Made by a program: the position numbers and the translations under genes
Notes under the pieces: generated by a model
The model's input: only the letters and a program-made list of their open reading frames with translations
Told to the model about the DNA's origin: nothing
Database searches by the model: none
In this document: positions 1-7,092 of the stretch, piece by piece
How the letters are laid out: every line of letters begins with the position of its first letter
Position numbering within the stretch: position 1 is the stretch's first letter
Assembly: GCA_049975325.1 (NCBI GenBank)
Contig: JBNGDW010000015.1
Span: 1 to 24,054 of the forward strand
DNA from: JBNGDW01 sp049975325
Lineage (GTDB): Bacteria > Cloacimonadota > Cloacimonadia > JGIOTU-2 > JBNGDW01
Length of the DNA: 24,054 nt
Reading direction: 5' to 3'

Positions 1-27
1 GTGCTCTCCCAACTGAGCTATAGCCCC
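1..27 (-). tRNA. tRNA, 5' part only, probably tRNA-Ala (cut by window edge)
   Basis: Read on the minus strand from position 27, the sequence gives an acceptor 5' strand GGGGCTA, the linker TA, a D stem GCTC/GAGC and a D loop AGTTGGGA, which is a canonical tRNA 5' half. The anticodon lies outside the window. The combination of GGGGCTA with this D arm is typical of bacterial tRNA-Ala, but the identity is an inference from the 5' half alone. A TTGACA promoter element lies upstream. Confidence 0.85.
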
Positions 28-36
28 AACGTACGA

Positions 37-67
37 CAAATTTCTGTTAAAGAGATTATTTTGTCAA
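37..67 (-). promoter_or_regulatory. Candidate promoter of the partial tRNA
   Basis: An exact TTGACA hexamer (minus strand, 67-62) is followed after 21 bases by TTTG (40-37), ending 9 bases before the tRNA 5' end. The layout resembles the elements in front of the cupin gene and tRNA-Leu in this window. The -10 side (GAAATTTG) is less well conserved than in those two. Transcription start is inferred, not seen. Confidence 0.55.
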
Positions 68-79
68 CAAATTTTTGAA

Positions 80-195
80 GGAACCGCAGATACACGCAGA
101 AAAGCGCAGATAATTAAGATTCATAACTAAATAATTTTCTCTGATATTTTAGTTAATCTGTGTCTATCTCCGCCAGCCGGCGGATCTACGGTTTC
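80..195. repeat. Degenerate inverted-repeat (REP/MITE-like) element
   Basis: The left end GGAACCGCAGAT (80-91) and the reverse complement of the right end (184-195, GAAACCGTAGAT) match at 10 of 12 positions. The left arm carries CGCAGA three times at exact 10-base spacing (85, 95, 105). The right arm carries related CACAGATTAA-like sequence on the other strand plus a GC-rich palindrome at 169-185. There is no ORF inside. It fills the space between the serpin stop and the tRNA promoter and looks like a non-coding dispersed repeat. Copy number cannot be judged from one window. Confidence 0.5.
169..185. repeat. 17-bp GC-rich palindromic repeat, copy 1
   Basis: The 17-mer TCCGCCAGCCGGCGGAT forms a 6-bp stem TCCGCC/GGCGGA with loop AGCC. 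An identical 17-mer occurs at 23977-23993. It stands out as GC-rich in an AT-rich intergenic region, which suggests a dispersed small palindrome. It is not followed by a T run on the strand of the serpin gene, so it is not a normal terminator. Confidence 0.7.
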
Positions 196-218
196 ATGTA
201 AAAATCTTGGTGTCAAAT

Positions 219-1418
219 TTAATCTTGCGGCTCTGAGATTCTGCCCATAAAAAGTATGATACCGGTGGTTTTGTCCTGAATCAAGAAAAAGAATGGATGG
301 TCGGTTTTGAAAACAGGGATTGGTTTTGGCGGTGCTACTTTTAATATCATTGTTACAGCTGTAGCTGCCGCAGCCTCACTCCCTTCTTCATTAACCTCGA
401 TAAAAGCTTTATGCATAACAGATGAGATGAAAAGCTCTCTTTTAGGTTCCATGCCGGAGAAATCAGCTTTTTGCTCAGAAAAGGCATCTTTCATTCCCAT
501 TTGAATGAGTATATCATTAAGATTAAATTGTTTTGTGCACTCAAATCGAGGCAGAAAGACTTCTACCTCCTGTTCAGACATACTTTCTTGCCATTGGGAG
601 AGGTTTTTGGCTGTGAGCATTTCTTCCAGTTTTGTCAGTCCATCTCTTTCTTTGGGCAGAAGAATCAGCATAGACAGCTCCTTCCCTTGATAAGGGAGTT
701 CCAACATTTGTAAGAGCTGATTCTCCATATAGTTAAGGCTGGCTTTCTGATGCATCATAGGCACCATCACGGTATCAAAAAGGGTGGTCCAGAAGGGCAT
801 AGTTCGAGTTGCATCAGGATTGAATTGTCTTGCCCACAATCCTTTGAAATAGATAGCATTGGTCAGCACAAGGCGGGTACGGGGTGTTATCGTCCCTGGA
901 GGCAGGAGATTTTTTATTCTGTTATGCGTTTGCTCTTCCACCCAATCATTGATACGCATACGAGACTTTTCATATTCATTTATAAAGTCTAATTGGAAGA
1001 GGTGGGCATCATAAAATTTTTCCATCGTACGGATAAACTCTTCCAATAGAGAGTATGTTTGTTCTATCCAGAGAGCATTTGAGCTTCTGAGTGTTATCCC
1101 CTCTTTTTCGCTCATCTTATTGAGGTTACGATTTATTTCTGCGAACATTTGATGTAAAGAGTCTCGGCATATAGTAAAGCGAAGCACTTCTGCCATTTGT
1201 TTTTCAGTCTCACCTCTGGCACCTGCATAGGTCATTGCCAGTGCATTTGAAATGCTATATGGTGAAAAGATTATATTGCCAGGCTCCTCTCCTAATTTTT
1301 TGTAAAGGTTAAAGCTGAATTCTTGATTATCTTCCACGAATACCGATTTTTGTGAATTAGAAAGGTTAGTGGAGGCTACAGAAAACGCTATTAAGAGAAT
1401 TATAATGGGTATTTTCAT
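219..1418 (-). CDS. Secreted serpin-family protease inhibitor
   Basis: This 399-residue protein spans the full serpin fold. It has an N-terminal hydrophobic signal peptide (about residues 1-18, no lipobox), the helix B motif NIIFSPYSIS (48-57), LVLTNAIYFKGLW (183-195) and the C-terminal signature DHPFFFLIQD followed by ILFMGRISEP. The reactive-centre loop begins near E344 with the hinge EEGSEAAAATAV, whose run of small residues (P12-P9) is typical of inhibitory serpins. Counting 17 residues from the hinge Glu puts Lys360 at P1, but the stretch to the DHPF motif is about four residues longer than in alpha-1-antitrypsin, so P1 is tentative. An AGGAGG site (1423-1428) fixes the ATG start. Export to the periplasm or surface is inferred. 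Serpins form covalent complexes with serine, sometimes cysteine, proteases; the target here is unknown. No terminator is visible downstream. Confidence 0.93.
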   Translation of the reverse strand: MKIPIIILLIAFSVASTNLSNSQKSVFVEDNQEFSFNLYKKLGEEPGNIIFSPYSISNALAMTYAGARGETEKQMAEVLRFTICRDSLHQMFAEINRNLNKMSEKEGITLRSSNALWIEQTYSLLEEFIRTMEKFYDAHLFQLDFINEYEKSRMRINDWVEEQTHNRIKNLLPPGTITPRTRLVLTNAIYFKGLWARQFNPDATRTMPFWTTLFDTVMVPMMHQKASLNYMENQLLQMLELPYQGKELSMLILLPKERDGLTKLEEMLTAKNLSQWQESMSEQEVEVFLPRFECTKQFNLNDILIQMGMKDAFSEQKADFSGMEPKRELFISSVMHKAFIEVNEEGSEAAAATAVTMILKVAPPKPIPVFKTDHPFFFLIQDKTTGIILFMGRISEPQD

Positions 1419-1525
1419 AATTCCTCCTACATTTATTTTGCAATATAGCCATCAGGCTAGTTTTTGCTGAAGTGCCGAAGGCGCATAGGTAGATACATTG
1501 TATGAAGTTTGTCTCGGTGTCAGTT

Positions 1526-2233
1526 TCATCTTTTCTTTCCCTTTTTGAGAATTACTTCCCCAAGCTTATTGGGTGCCACTTCGTAAATATCGAATTCAGC
1601 AATGTTCTTATCTGTTATTCCTATTTGATATTCTATACCTCCTCTATGTTGAGAACTATAGTATTTATTTTTTTTAACCTCTTTACTGGATAATACCCAA
1701 TACACAACTTTATCTATCCAAACACTAATAAAGAGGAAGATATCAGCCATATCCGCTTTAATCTGCTGAAAGTTCATCCAAAAAGGTTCCTGTGATTTAT
1801 ATCTTAAAGCTTTTGCAACCAGGTTTCCTCTTTTCTTTGTATTTATTGCGCGACATGCCTTAACCTCCACCTTAACTCCTTTTATCCACAGGTCGTATTG
1901 TCCTTCATAATCAGGATTTATATCTTTATCAGGTTTTTTAAATCTGTTATCTAGGTCCATTATATGCTCGTGCCACATTTCACCAAATATGCGAGGAGCA
2001 AGGCCGTAAAATTCTAAATAGCGATTAGCAGAGACATAATTTTTTCTCAATTTTTCGTATTCATTAAATGAAATAACCTTTCTGTCCAACAGGAACATTA
2101 AAATATATTCATATTCATTAAACGGGAAGGCTGACATTAAACTTTTTAACCTCACCTTCAAAAACTTCTGGTTTTTCGAAGTCAACGAATTAGATAGTTT
2201 TTGTAAATATTCTTTTAATTCTTTTAAGTCCAT
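1526..2233 (-). CDS. Putative type II restriction endonuclease (PD-(D/E)XK type)
   Basis: I chose the ATG at 2233, which gives 235 residues. It sits one base after the methylase TGA stop and has an AGAGG ribosome site within the methylase end. A TTG eight codons upstream (2257) would overlap the methylase and has no good ribosome site. Residues below are numbered from that TTG. The core PDYEGQYDLWIKG followed by VEVKA gives D122...E131-x-K133, the pattern of PD-(D/E)XK nucleases, with E93 and E97 as possible upstream acidic ligands. The sequence is rich in Lys, Asn, Tyr and Phe. I do not recognise the specificity or a named relative. Nuclease identity rests on the active-site pattern plus the tight coupling to an adenine-type methyltransferase. 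Placing the nuclease second is a common R-M order, which would let methylation precede cutting. Confidence 0.72.
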   Translation of the reverse strand: MDLKELKEYLQKLSNSLTSKNQKFLKVRLKSLMSAFPFNEYEYILMFLLDRKVISFNEYEKLRKNYVSANRYLEFYGLAPRIFGEMWHEHIMDLDNRFKKPDKDINPDYEGQYDLWIKGVKVEVKACRAINTKKRGNLVAKALRYKSQEPFWMNFQQIKADMADIFLFISVWIDKVVYWVLSSKEVKKNKYYSSQHRGGIEYQIGITDKNIAEFDIYEVAPNKLGEVILKKGKKR

Positions 2234-2234
2234 T

Positions 2235-3260
2235 TCATTCCTCTGTTTGTTTTCCAATTTCAGGAAAAGGATTTCGCCACTGCCAACCAGTCTTCCCAGT
2301 TTTTCTAAAATATTCTAATCTTCTTATAGTTATCTCTGCAAAAACAGGGTCTATATCGCAGGTATATACTTTTCTATTATGGATTTCTCCGGCGATAAGG
2401 GTTGTTCCGGAATGAGCAAAGAAGTCAGCAACCAGATCTCCTTGCTTACTGCTCGATAAGATTATTCGTTCAATTGCCTTTAGAGGCTTTTGAGCGTAGC
2501 AACCTGGCACATTTTCCTCCATACGATAGAAAACTTGCTGAATATCTATCCACACATTACCGGGTCTTATAGTTTTAGATTTGCTGCGCTGTAGATTTTC
2601 TGTAAGTTTGCCATTTACTACTTTATAGTAACCTTTCAAGATTTTTGGAATATCAGTATAACCTACTTTAAATTCTGGATTTCCTTTGGTATAATATAAT
2701 AGTTCTTGTCTCACCCACATCCAGTTTTTTTGAGTTCCATATCCTCTTTGATTTCTTAAAGTAATGAAGTTTTTGGGCTTTATCTCATCAAATTCTCTCA
2801 TCATAATCATAAAGTCTGGAAGCGGTTGGAAATCGTCTTTATAATCGGCGCCTATCCATATGTACAAATGAGCACACTCATCCATCACTTGTATAGCATT
2901 CTCCACCCACCTTTTTGAGAAATCCATGTAATCCTTTAATGTTAGTTTAAACAAATTAGCTGTATTGGCATTTCCTACCGCCACATTATAAGGTGGATCG
3001 TTTATAATGAGTTGAGCCTTTTCTCTCCCCATTATTTTTCTGACATCATCTATGTTCGTGGCATCAAGCACACTTACTTTATGTCCATTTACCGGGTCTT
3101 CCCATATCTCGCCATATTTCAATCTACAGAGTGGTAATATTTTCTTTCTCAGTCCGCCCTGTAAATCTAAGCGTTGAAGGTTTTCAGCGGTTTTCCCCTT
3201 ATTTCTCTGCTCCGCAAGATTCAACTCTGGGAACAGATCCAAATTTTGATTATCTTTCAC
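2235..3260 (-). CDS. DNA methyltransferase of a type II R-M system (beta class, probably N6-adenine)
   Basis: The start is taken as GTG at 3260, which has GAGGA (3268-3272) seven bases upstream. A TTG at 3284, directly after an in-frame TGA, would add eight residues but lies only about 10 bases from the likely transcription start. With TTG numbering (349 residues), catalytic motif IV is NDPPYN at 95-100. Next come a motif VIII-like QKNWMWVRQELLYYTKG (185-201), a target-recognition region, YAQKPLKAIERII (263-275) and the AdoMet motif I DFFAHSGTT (287-295), then DIDPVFAEI. Motif IV preceding motif I defines the beta class, and DPPY favours adenine N6 methylation. In motif I the first Gly of FxGxG is His291, which is unusual. 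The gene has its own promoter-like sequence and is translationally linked to the nuclease downstream. The recognition site cannot be read from the sequence. Confidence 0.88.
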   Translation of the reverse strand: MKDNQNLDLFPELNLAEQRNKGKTAENLQRLDLQGGLRKKILPLCRLKYGEIWEDPVNGHKVSVLDATNIDDVRKIMGREKAQLIINDPPYNVAVGNANTANLFKLTLKDYMDFSKRWVENAIQVMDECAHLYIWIGADYKDDFQPLPDFMIMMREFDEIKPKNFITLRNQRGYGTQKNWMWVRQELLYYTKGNPEFKVGYTDIPKILKGYYKVVNGKLTENLQRSKSKTIRPGNVWIDIQQVFYRMEENVPGCYAQKPLKAIERIILSSSKQGDLVADFFAHSGTTLIAGEIHNRKVYTCDIDPVFAEITIRRLEYFRKTGKTGWQWRNPFPEIGKQTEE

Positions 3261-3301
3261 TTTCTTATCCTCATACTTCTCCAATCAAATTTCATAAAAC
3301 T

Positions 3302-3329
3302 CTTATCTTTGCTAAAACTATTCTGTCAA
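3302..3329 (-). promoter_or_regulatory. Candidate promoter of the restriction-modification operon
   Basis: Between the mutS stop and the methylase, the minus strand has an exact TTGACA (3329-3324), a 16-base spacer and GATAAG (3307-3302). A start near 3295 would leave about 35 bases of leader before the GTG at 3260. Its presence suggests that the R-M genes are a separate unit and do not depend on readthrough from mutS. Confidence 0.5.
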
Positions 3330-3344
3330 GAAATAGGTGGGTTT

Positions 3345-5975
3345 TTACAATTTTTTCTGGAGTTGAGCTATTGTTTCCAGTGCTTGCAGTGGTGTAAGGT
3401 TTTCAATATCCAGTTCTTTGATTTCCTTGAGGATTTTATCCTTTTCTTTTACTTTTTCAAAAAGGCGATTAAAGATATCTATCTGTATATTTTCTTGTTG
3501 GCTGGCTTTTTTGGTTTTTGTCGAAAGTCCCTGTGGGCTTAATTCGTTTTTTTCTAAATTGTTTAGTATTTCTTTTGCTCTTTTGATAACCTTCTCTGGT
3601 ATGCCAGCAAGTTTTGCCACCTGGATACCGTAACTCTGGTCAGCACTGCCAGGAACTACTTTTCTGAGGAATAATACTTGGTCTTTCCACTCTTTAGCAG
3701 TGATGTTATAATTTTTGATTCCCTGATAGATTTCGGCAAGTTCTGTGAGCTCATGGTAGTGGGTTGCGAAGAGGGTTTTTGCGCCGCATTTTTGTTTATC
3801 ATGGATGAATTCCACAACTGCCCAGGCAATACTGAGTCCATCGAATGTACTTGTGCCTCTACCTATTTCGTCCAGCAGAATCAGGCTCCGCGGCGTAGCA
3901 TTGTGGAGTATATTGGCGGTTTCAATCATTTCAACAAGAAAGGTGCTTTGCCCAAGGGCAAGGTTGTCTGAAGCACCAACTCTGGTAAAGATTTTATCAA
4001 CGATGCCAATCTCTGCAAAGCGAGCCGGAACAAATGAGCCTATTTGCGCCATAAGCACAATAAGTCCAACCTGACGAAGATAGGTGGATTTGCCAGCCAT
4101 ATTTGGTCCAGTGATAAGTAATATACGGTCAGTAGTATCGTTTAAGTAAGTATCATTTGGTATAAAAGGTTCATCTGGCATAAGTTTTTCAATAATTGGA
4201 TGTCTTCCCTCTTCTATGTGGATAGTCATATCAGTTGTTATTTCTGGCTTACAATAATTGTTATAATATGCGAGTTCGGCAAGAGAGATCAAAACATCCA
4301 AGATAGAGACCACAGAGGTAAATTTCTGCATTCTAGGGATAAATTTTGCAATCTTTTCACGAATTTCCAAAAAGAGAGAGTATTCGAGCTGTTTTATTCG
4401 TTCCTCTGCGCCCAGCACTTTGTTTTCATATTCTTTGAGTTCTGGAGTGATGAATCGCTCGGCATTCACCAAAGTCTGTTTCCGTATGTAATCATCAGGC
4501 ACTTTCTTGAGATGTGTTTTACTCACTTCAATATAATAGCCGAAGACATTATTGAATTTAACTTTAAGATTTGGAATTCTTGTCCGCTTTGCTTCTTTTT
4601 CTTGCAGGTGGGCTATCCACTGTTTGCCCTTCTTGCTCATCTGCCGTAGGTTATCGAGCTCGTTGTTATAGCCTTCTTTAATGATACCACCTTCTTGTAA
4701 AGTGAGGGGAGCATCATCGACAAGTGCACTATCTATTATCAATATGATATCATCAAAGTTTTGGATTCGGGAGAAGAGGTCCTTTAGTAAAGGTGAAGCA
4801 AGGTTGGAGAGTTGTGTTGCGATAGGTTGGGCGAGTTTGAGATAGTTCTTGAGTGCGATGAGGTCACGGGGGTATGCTTTTCCTGTACCAATTTTACTGA
4901 GAACGCGTTCCATATCTCCAATTTCCTTGAGAATATTCTTCAGATTATCGCGCACTGCAGTTTTTTCAATCAGTTCACCCACTGCATCAAGCCTTTTGTC
5001 TATTTCTTCTTTATTGATAAGTGGGTTTAGGATCCATTGGTATAATAGGCGTTTTCCCATTGGCGTTGTAGTATTATCCATCACTTCAAGCAAGGAACCT
5101 TTTCGTTCTCGGGTTCGCATTGATTCCACCAGTTCAAGATTATGGCGTGAGATAGCATCTACCTGCATAAATTCGGCAGAGGAATAGTAGCGCAGATTGT
5201 TTATATGTTGTAGGTCGTTTTGTTTCAGTTCTTTAAGATACGAGATCAAAGCCGCAGAGGATATTATGGCGTTATACTTTTCATCTAAGCCAAAGCCATC
5301 AAGAGATAATACATTGAAATGTTCTTTTAAAATTTTCTCAGAGGTTTTACGGTCATATCGCCAGGTTTCATAGGTAGAGAAAGAAGGATTATAGTATATT
5401 TTAATGTTTTTTTTGAAATTTTGGTCAAATGTTTCTGGGATTAAGATTTCTACTGGCTGAAGGCGGACAATCTCATCTAAAAGATTTTTAGGAGGCACCT
5501 CTGTGCAGAGGAATTCTCCAGTAGAAATATCAATGGAGGCTATTCCAATCTTGTTCTTGTCTTCATAGATAGCTGAGATATAGTTATTGATTGTGTTTTC
5601 GAGATATTCGTCTTCGAGGATTGTGCCTGGGGTTATAACTTCTACTATTTTTCGTTTTACAAGTTTATTGGCTTTTTTAGGGTCTTCTATCTGTTCGCAT
5701 ATAGCCACTTTTATGTCCTGCTCCAGCAGTTTCTTCAGATAGCTGGGCAATGCATGATGTGGAAAGCCAGCAAGTGGAACAGGATTTTTTCTTTTTTTAT
5801 CCCGGGTAGTTAAGGTAATGCCCAGAATTTTCGAGGCCGTTTTTGCATCATCAAAAAATGTCTCATAGAAATCACCCATACGGAAAAGTAGTAATGCATC
5901 TGGTTGCTCTTTTTTTATGGAGAGGTATTGCTGCATTAGTGGGGTGAATTCACTATTAGAATTTGATTTTGCCAT
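3345..5975 (-). CDS. mutS: DNA mismatch repair protein MutS
   Basis: At 876 residues this is a full-length MutS. The mismatch-recognition motif GDFYE places Phe36 and Glu38 at the same numbers as in E. coli MutS, where they stack on and contact the mispair. The connector, core and clamp regions follow. The ATPase has Walker A GPNMAGKST (623-631), the region after it with the TRVGASDNLALGQSTF segment (664-679), Walker B LILLDEIGRGTS (698-709) and ATHYHEL (737-743). The C-terminal tail from about 805 is Lys-rich, followed by a helical end that normally mediates dimer or tetramer formation. The ATG is preceded by GAGG at 6-base spacing. The gene follows the TPR-SPOR gene after 48 bases. mutL is not in the window. 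Confidence 0.98.
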   Translation of the reverse strand: MAKSNSNSEFTPLMQQYLSIKKEQPDALLLFRMGDFYETFFDDAKTASKILGITLTTRDKKRKNPVPLAGFPHHALPSYLKKLLEQDIKVAICEQIEDPKKANKLVKRKIVEVITPGTILEDEYLENTINNYISAIYEDKNKIGIASIDISTGEFLCTEVPPKNLLDEIVRLQPVEILIPETFDQNFKKNIKIYYNPSFSTYETWRYDRKTSEKILKEHFNVLSLDGFGLDEKYNAIISSAALISYLKELKQNDLQHINNLRYYSSAEFMQVDAISRHNLELVESMRTRERKGSLLEVMDNTTTPMGKRLLYQWILNPLINKEEIDKRLDAVGELIEKTAVRDNLKNILKEIGDMERVLSKIGTGKAYPRDLIALKNYLKLAQPIATQLSNLASPLLKDLFSRIQNFDDIILIIDSALVDDAPLTLQEGGIIKEGYNNELDNLRQMSKKGKQWIAHLQEKEAKRTRIPNLKVKFNNVFGYYIEVSKTHLKKVPDDYIRKQTLVNAERFITPELKEYENKVLGAEERIKQLEYSLFLEIREKIAKFIPRMQKFTSVVSILDVLISLAELAYYNNYCKPEITTDMTIHIEEGRHPIIEKLMPDEPFIPNDTYLNDTTDRILLITGPNMAGKSTYLRQVGLIVLMAQIGSFVPARFAEIGIVDKIFTRVGASDNLALGQSTFLVEMIETANILHNATPRSLILLDEIGRGTSTFDGLSIAWAVVEFIHDKQKCGAKTLFATHYHELTELAEIYQGIKNYNITAKEWKDQVLFLRKVVPGSADQSYGIQVAKLAGIPEKVIKRAKEILNNLEKNELSPQGLSTKTKKASQQENIQIDIFNRLFEKVKEKDKILKEIKELDIENLTPLQALETIAQLQKKL

Positions 5976-6023
5976 TTAGAGCCTCGTTATACCATAATAT
6001 TTTGAACCAATAGGTTTCGGGTT

Positions 6024-7064
6024 TTAATCTCTTTTATAAATAAAGGATGAAATTGACTGTTGATTCAATCTTTGCTGAAGGTATTTTGCCTCATCTTCAG
6101 TTCTGAATGGCCCCAACCCTACTGCAAAATATTTTTTGTTATTTACGATCTTCTCGTAGATAAAAGGGTTTAATCCTCTATCTTGAAATTCCTTAAGAGC
6201 AGATTCTGCCTGCTGTTTCTCTTGAAAAGCAGCGAGTTGGACAATATATTTTTTATCATCATTTTTCCGAATTTGGGGTTTGGGCAGAGATGGTGAATAT
6301 AGTCCCAGGTTGGTTAGGTTGGATAGCTGAGTTTCAGCAAGAAATCGTTGAGAAGAGTATGGATATTGATTTATGACCTGTCTATAGTATTCTGCTGCTT
6401 TTTCGTATTGCGCGGTTTGTTCGTAACAGAGTCCCATTTTATAGATGAGTTCCGGAGCAAAATTTTGGTTTTCATTTGATTGTAGGAGGCTGTGGCATTG
6501 TTTGAGAGCATCTTCATATTTGCCAAGATGAAAGTATGCCGTTGCCAGATTCAGTGTAGCGATTTCCCGTTTTACCGGGTCCTCATCAAAAGTAAGATAG
6601 CTTTTTAGATAGTTGCTGCTATTTTCATAGTTGTTTTCTGCAAAATATGTCAAGCCAGTCCAGTATACAGCTTCAGCAAAGTAAGGGCTCGAGGTGTGTT
6701 GCATAATTTCTATCAGATTTTTTTTGGCGGTCTTGTAATCTTCTCTACAATAGGCATTTTTGGCATAGGCAAGTTTTGCTTTGTCTGTGTATGAATTTAG
6801 TGGTAACTGGATTATTTTTTCGTAATTCTGGTTCGCTTCTTGCAAGGTGGGGCTATATTCTGCCAGCAAAAAATAGGCTTCGGCTTTGATTTCTGGGTCT
6901 TTCTCGTTGGCTACTACTTGATTGAGGATATTTTTTGCCTCATTTATGTTTCCATTACTTATCTCTTCTTTTGCCCATGGAAGCAAGGGAGAGGCAGAGA
7001 TGGCGAGTGGGCAGAAGAGCAAGGTTGTGCAGAATATAGTTAGGGATATGATAGAGCGTTTCAT
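6024..7064 (-). CDS. Periplasmic TPR protein with C-terminal SPOR domain
   Basis: The 346-residue protein has a signal peptide (about 1-23, ending near LAISA), several tetratricopeptide-type helical repeats (about 30-240; for example AEAVYWTGLTYFAENNYENS and PELIYKMGLCYEQTAQYEKA) and a short linker. Its C-terminal SPOR domain (about 271-345) runs from KYIVQLAAF to KYFAVGLGPFRTEDEA. SPOR domains bind peptidoglycan glycan strands stripped of stem peptides at division sites, so a role in septal or cell-wall processes is likely but inferred. No clear Shine-Dalgarno precedes the ATG; the upstream bases are pyrimidine-rich. It lies between rho (28 bases upstream) and mutS (48 bases downstream), a spacing that suggests co-transcription. 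Confidence 0.85.
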   Translation of the reverse strand: MKRSIISLTIFCTTLLFCPLAISASPLLPWAKEEISNGNINEAKNILNQVVANEKDPEIKAEAYFLLAEYSPTLQEANQNYEKIIQLPLNSYTDKAKLAYAKNAYCREDYKTAKKNLIEIMQHTSSPYFAEAVYWTGLTYFAENNYENSSNYLKSYLTFDEDPVKREIATLNLATAYFHLGKYEDALKQCHSLLQSNENQNFAPELIYKMGLCYEQTAQYEKAAEYYRQVINQYPYSSQRFLAETQLSNLTNLGLYSPSLPKPQIRKNDDKKYIVQLAAFQEKQQAESALKEFQDRGLNPFIYEKIVNNKKYFAVGLGPFRTEDEAKYLQQRLNQQSISSFIYKRD

Positions 7065-7092
7065 TATTGTAGGTAGGGTGCTGAGGTTTGTT

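Noticed and set aside
1446..1459. Hairpin TAGCC-ATCA-GGCTA between the nuclease and the serpin gene as a terminator
   Set aside because: Only five base pairs and no T tract on the minus strand.
1472..1482. 11-base identity (GTGCCGAAGGC) with the 3' end of tRNA-Leu, as a possible attachment site
   Set aside because: Too short, 19 kb apart, no integrase in the window; GCCGAAGGC is a common intergenic word.
1497..1523. CTGACA and TACAAT as a serpin promoter
   Set aside because: The spacing is only 15 bases and neither element is exact; could be chance.
1452..1529. 25-codon frame MKLTPRQTSYNVS... overlapping the nuclease stop as ATGA
   Set aside because: The overlap is attractive, but the frame has no motif, no ribosome site beyond the coupling, and shares sequence that looks like intergenic repeat; not strong enough to call a gene.
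2235..3284. TTG at 3284 as the methylase start
   Set aside because: It directly follows an in-frame stop, lies only about 10 bases from the likely transcription start, and has no ribosome site, unlike GTG at 3260.
4200..4649. 149-codon plus-strand frame opposite mutS
   Set aside because: Antisense to conserved mutS core; Cys/Phe-rich composition typical of a shadow frame.
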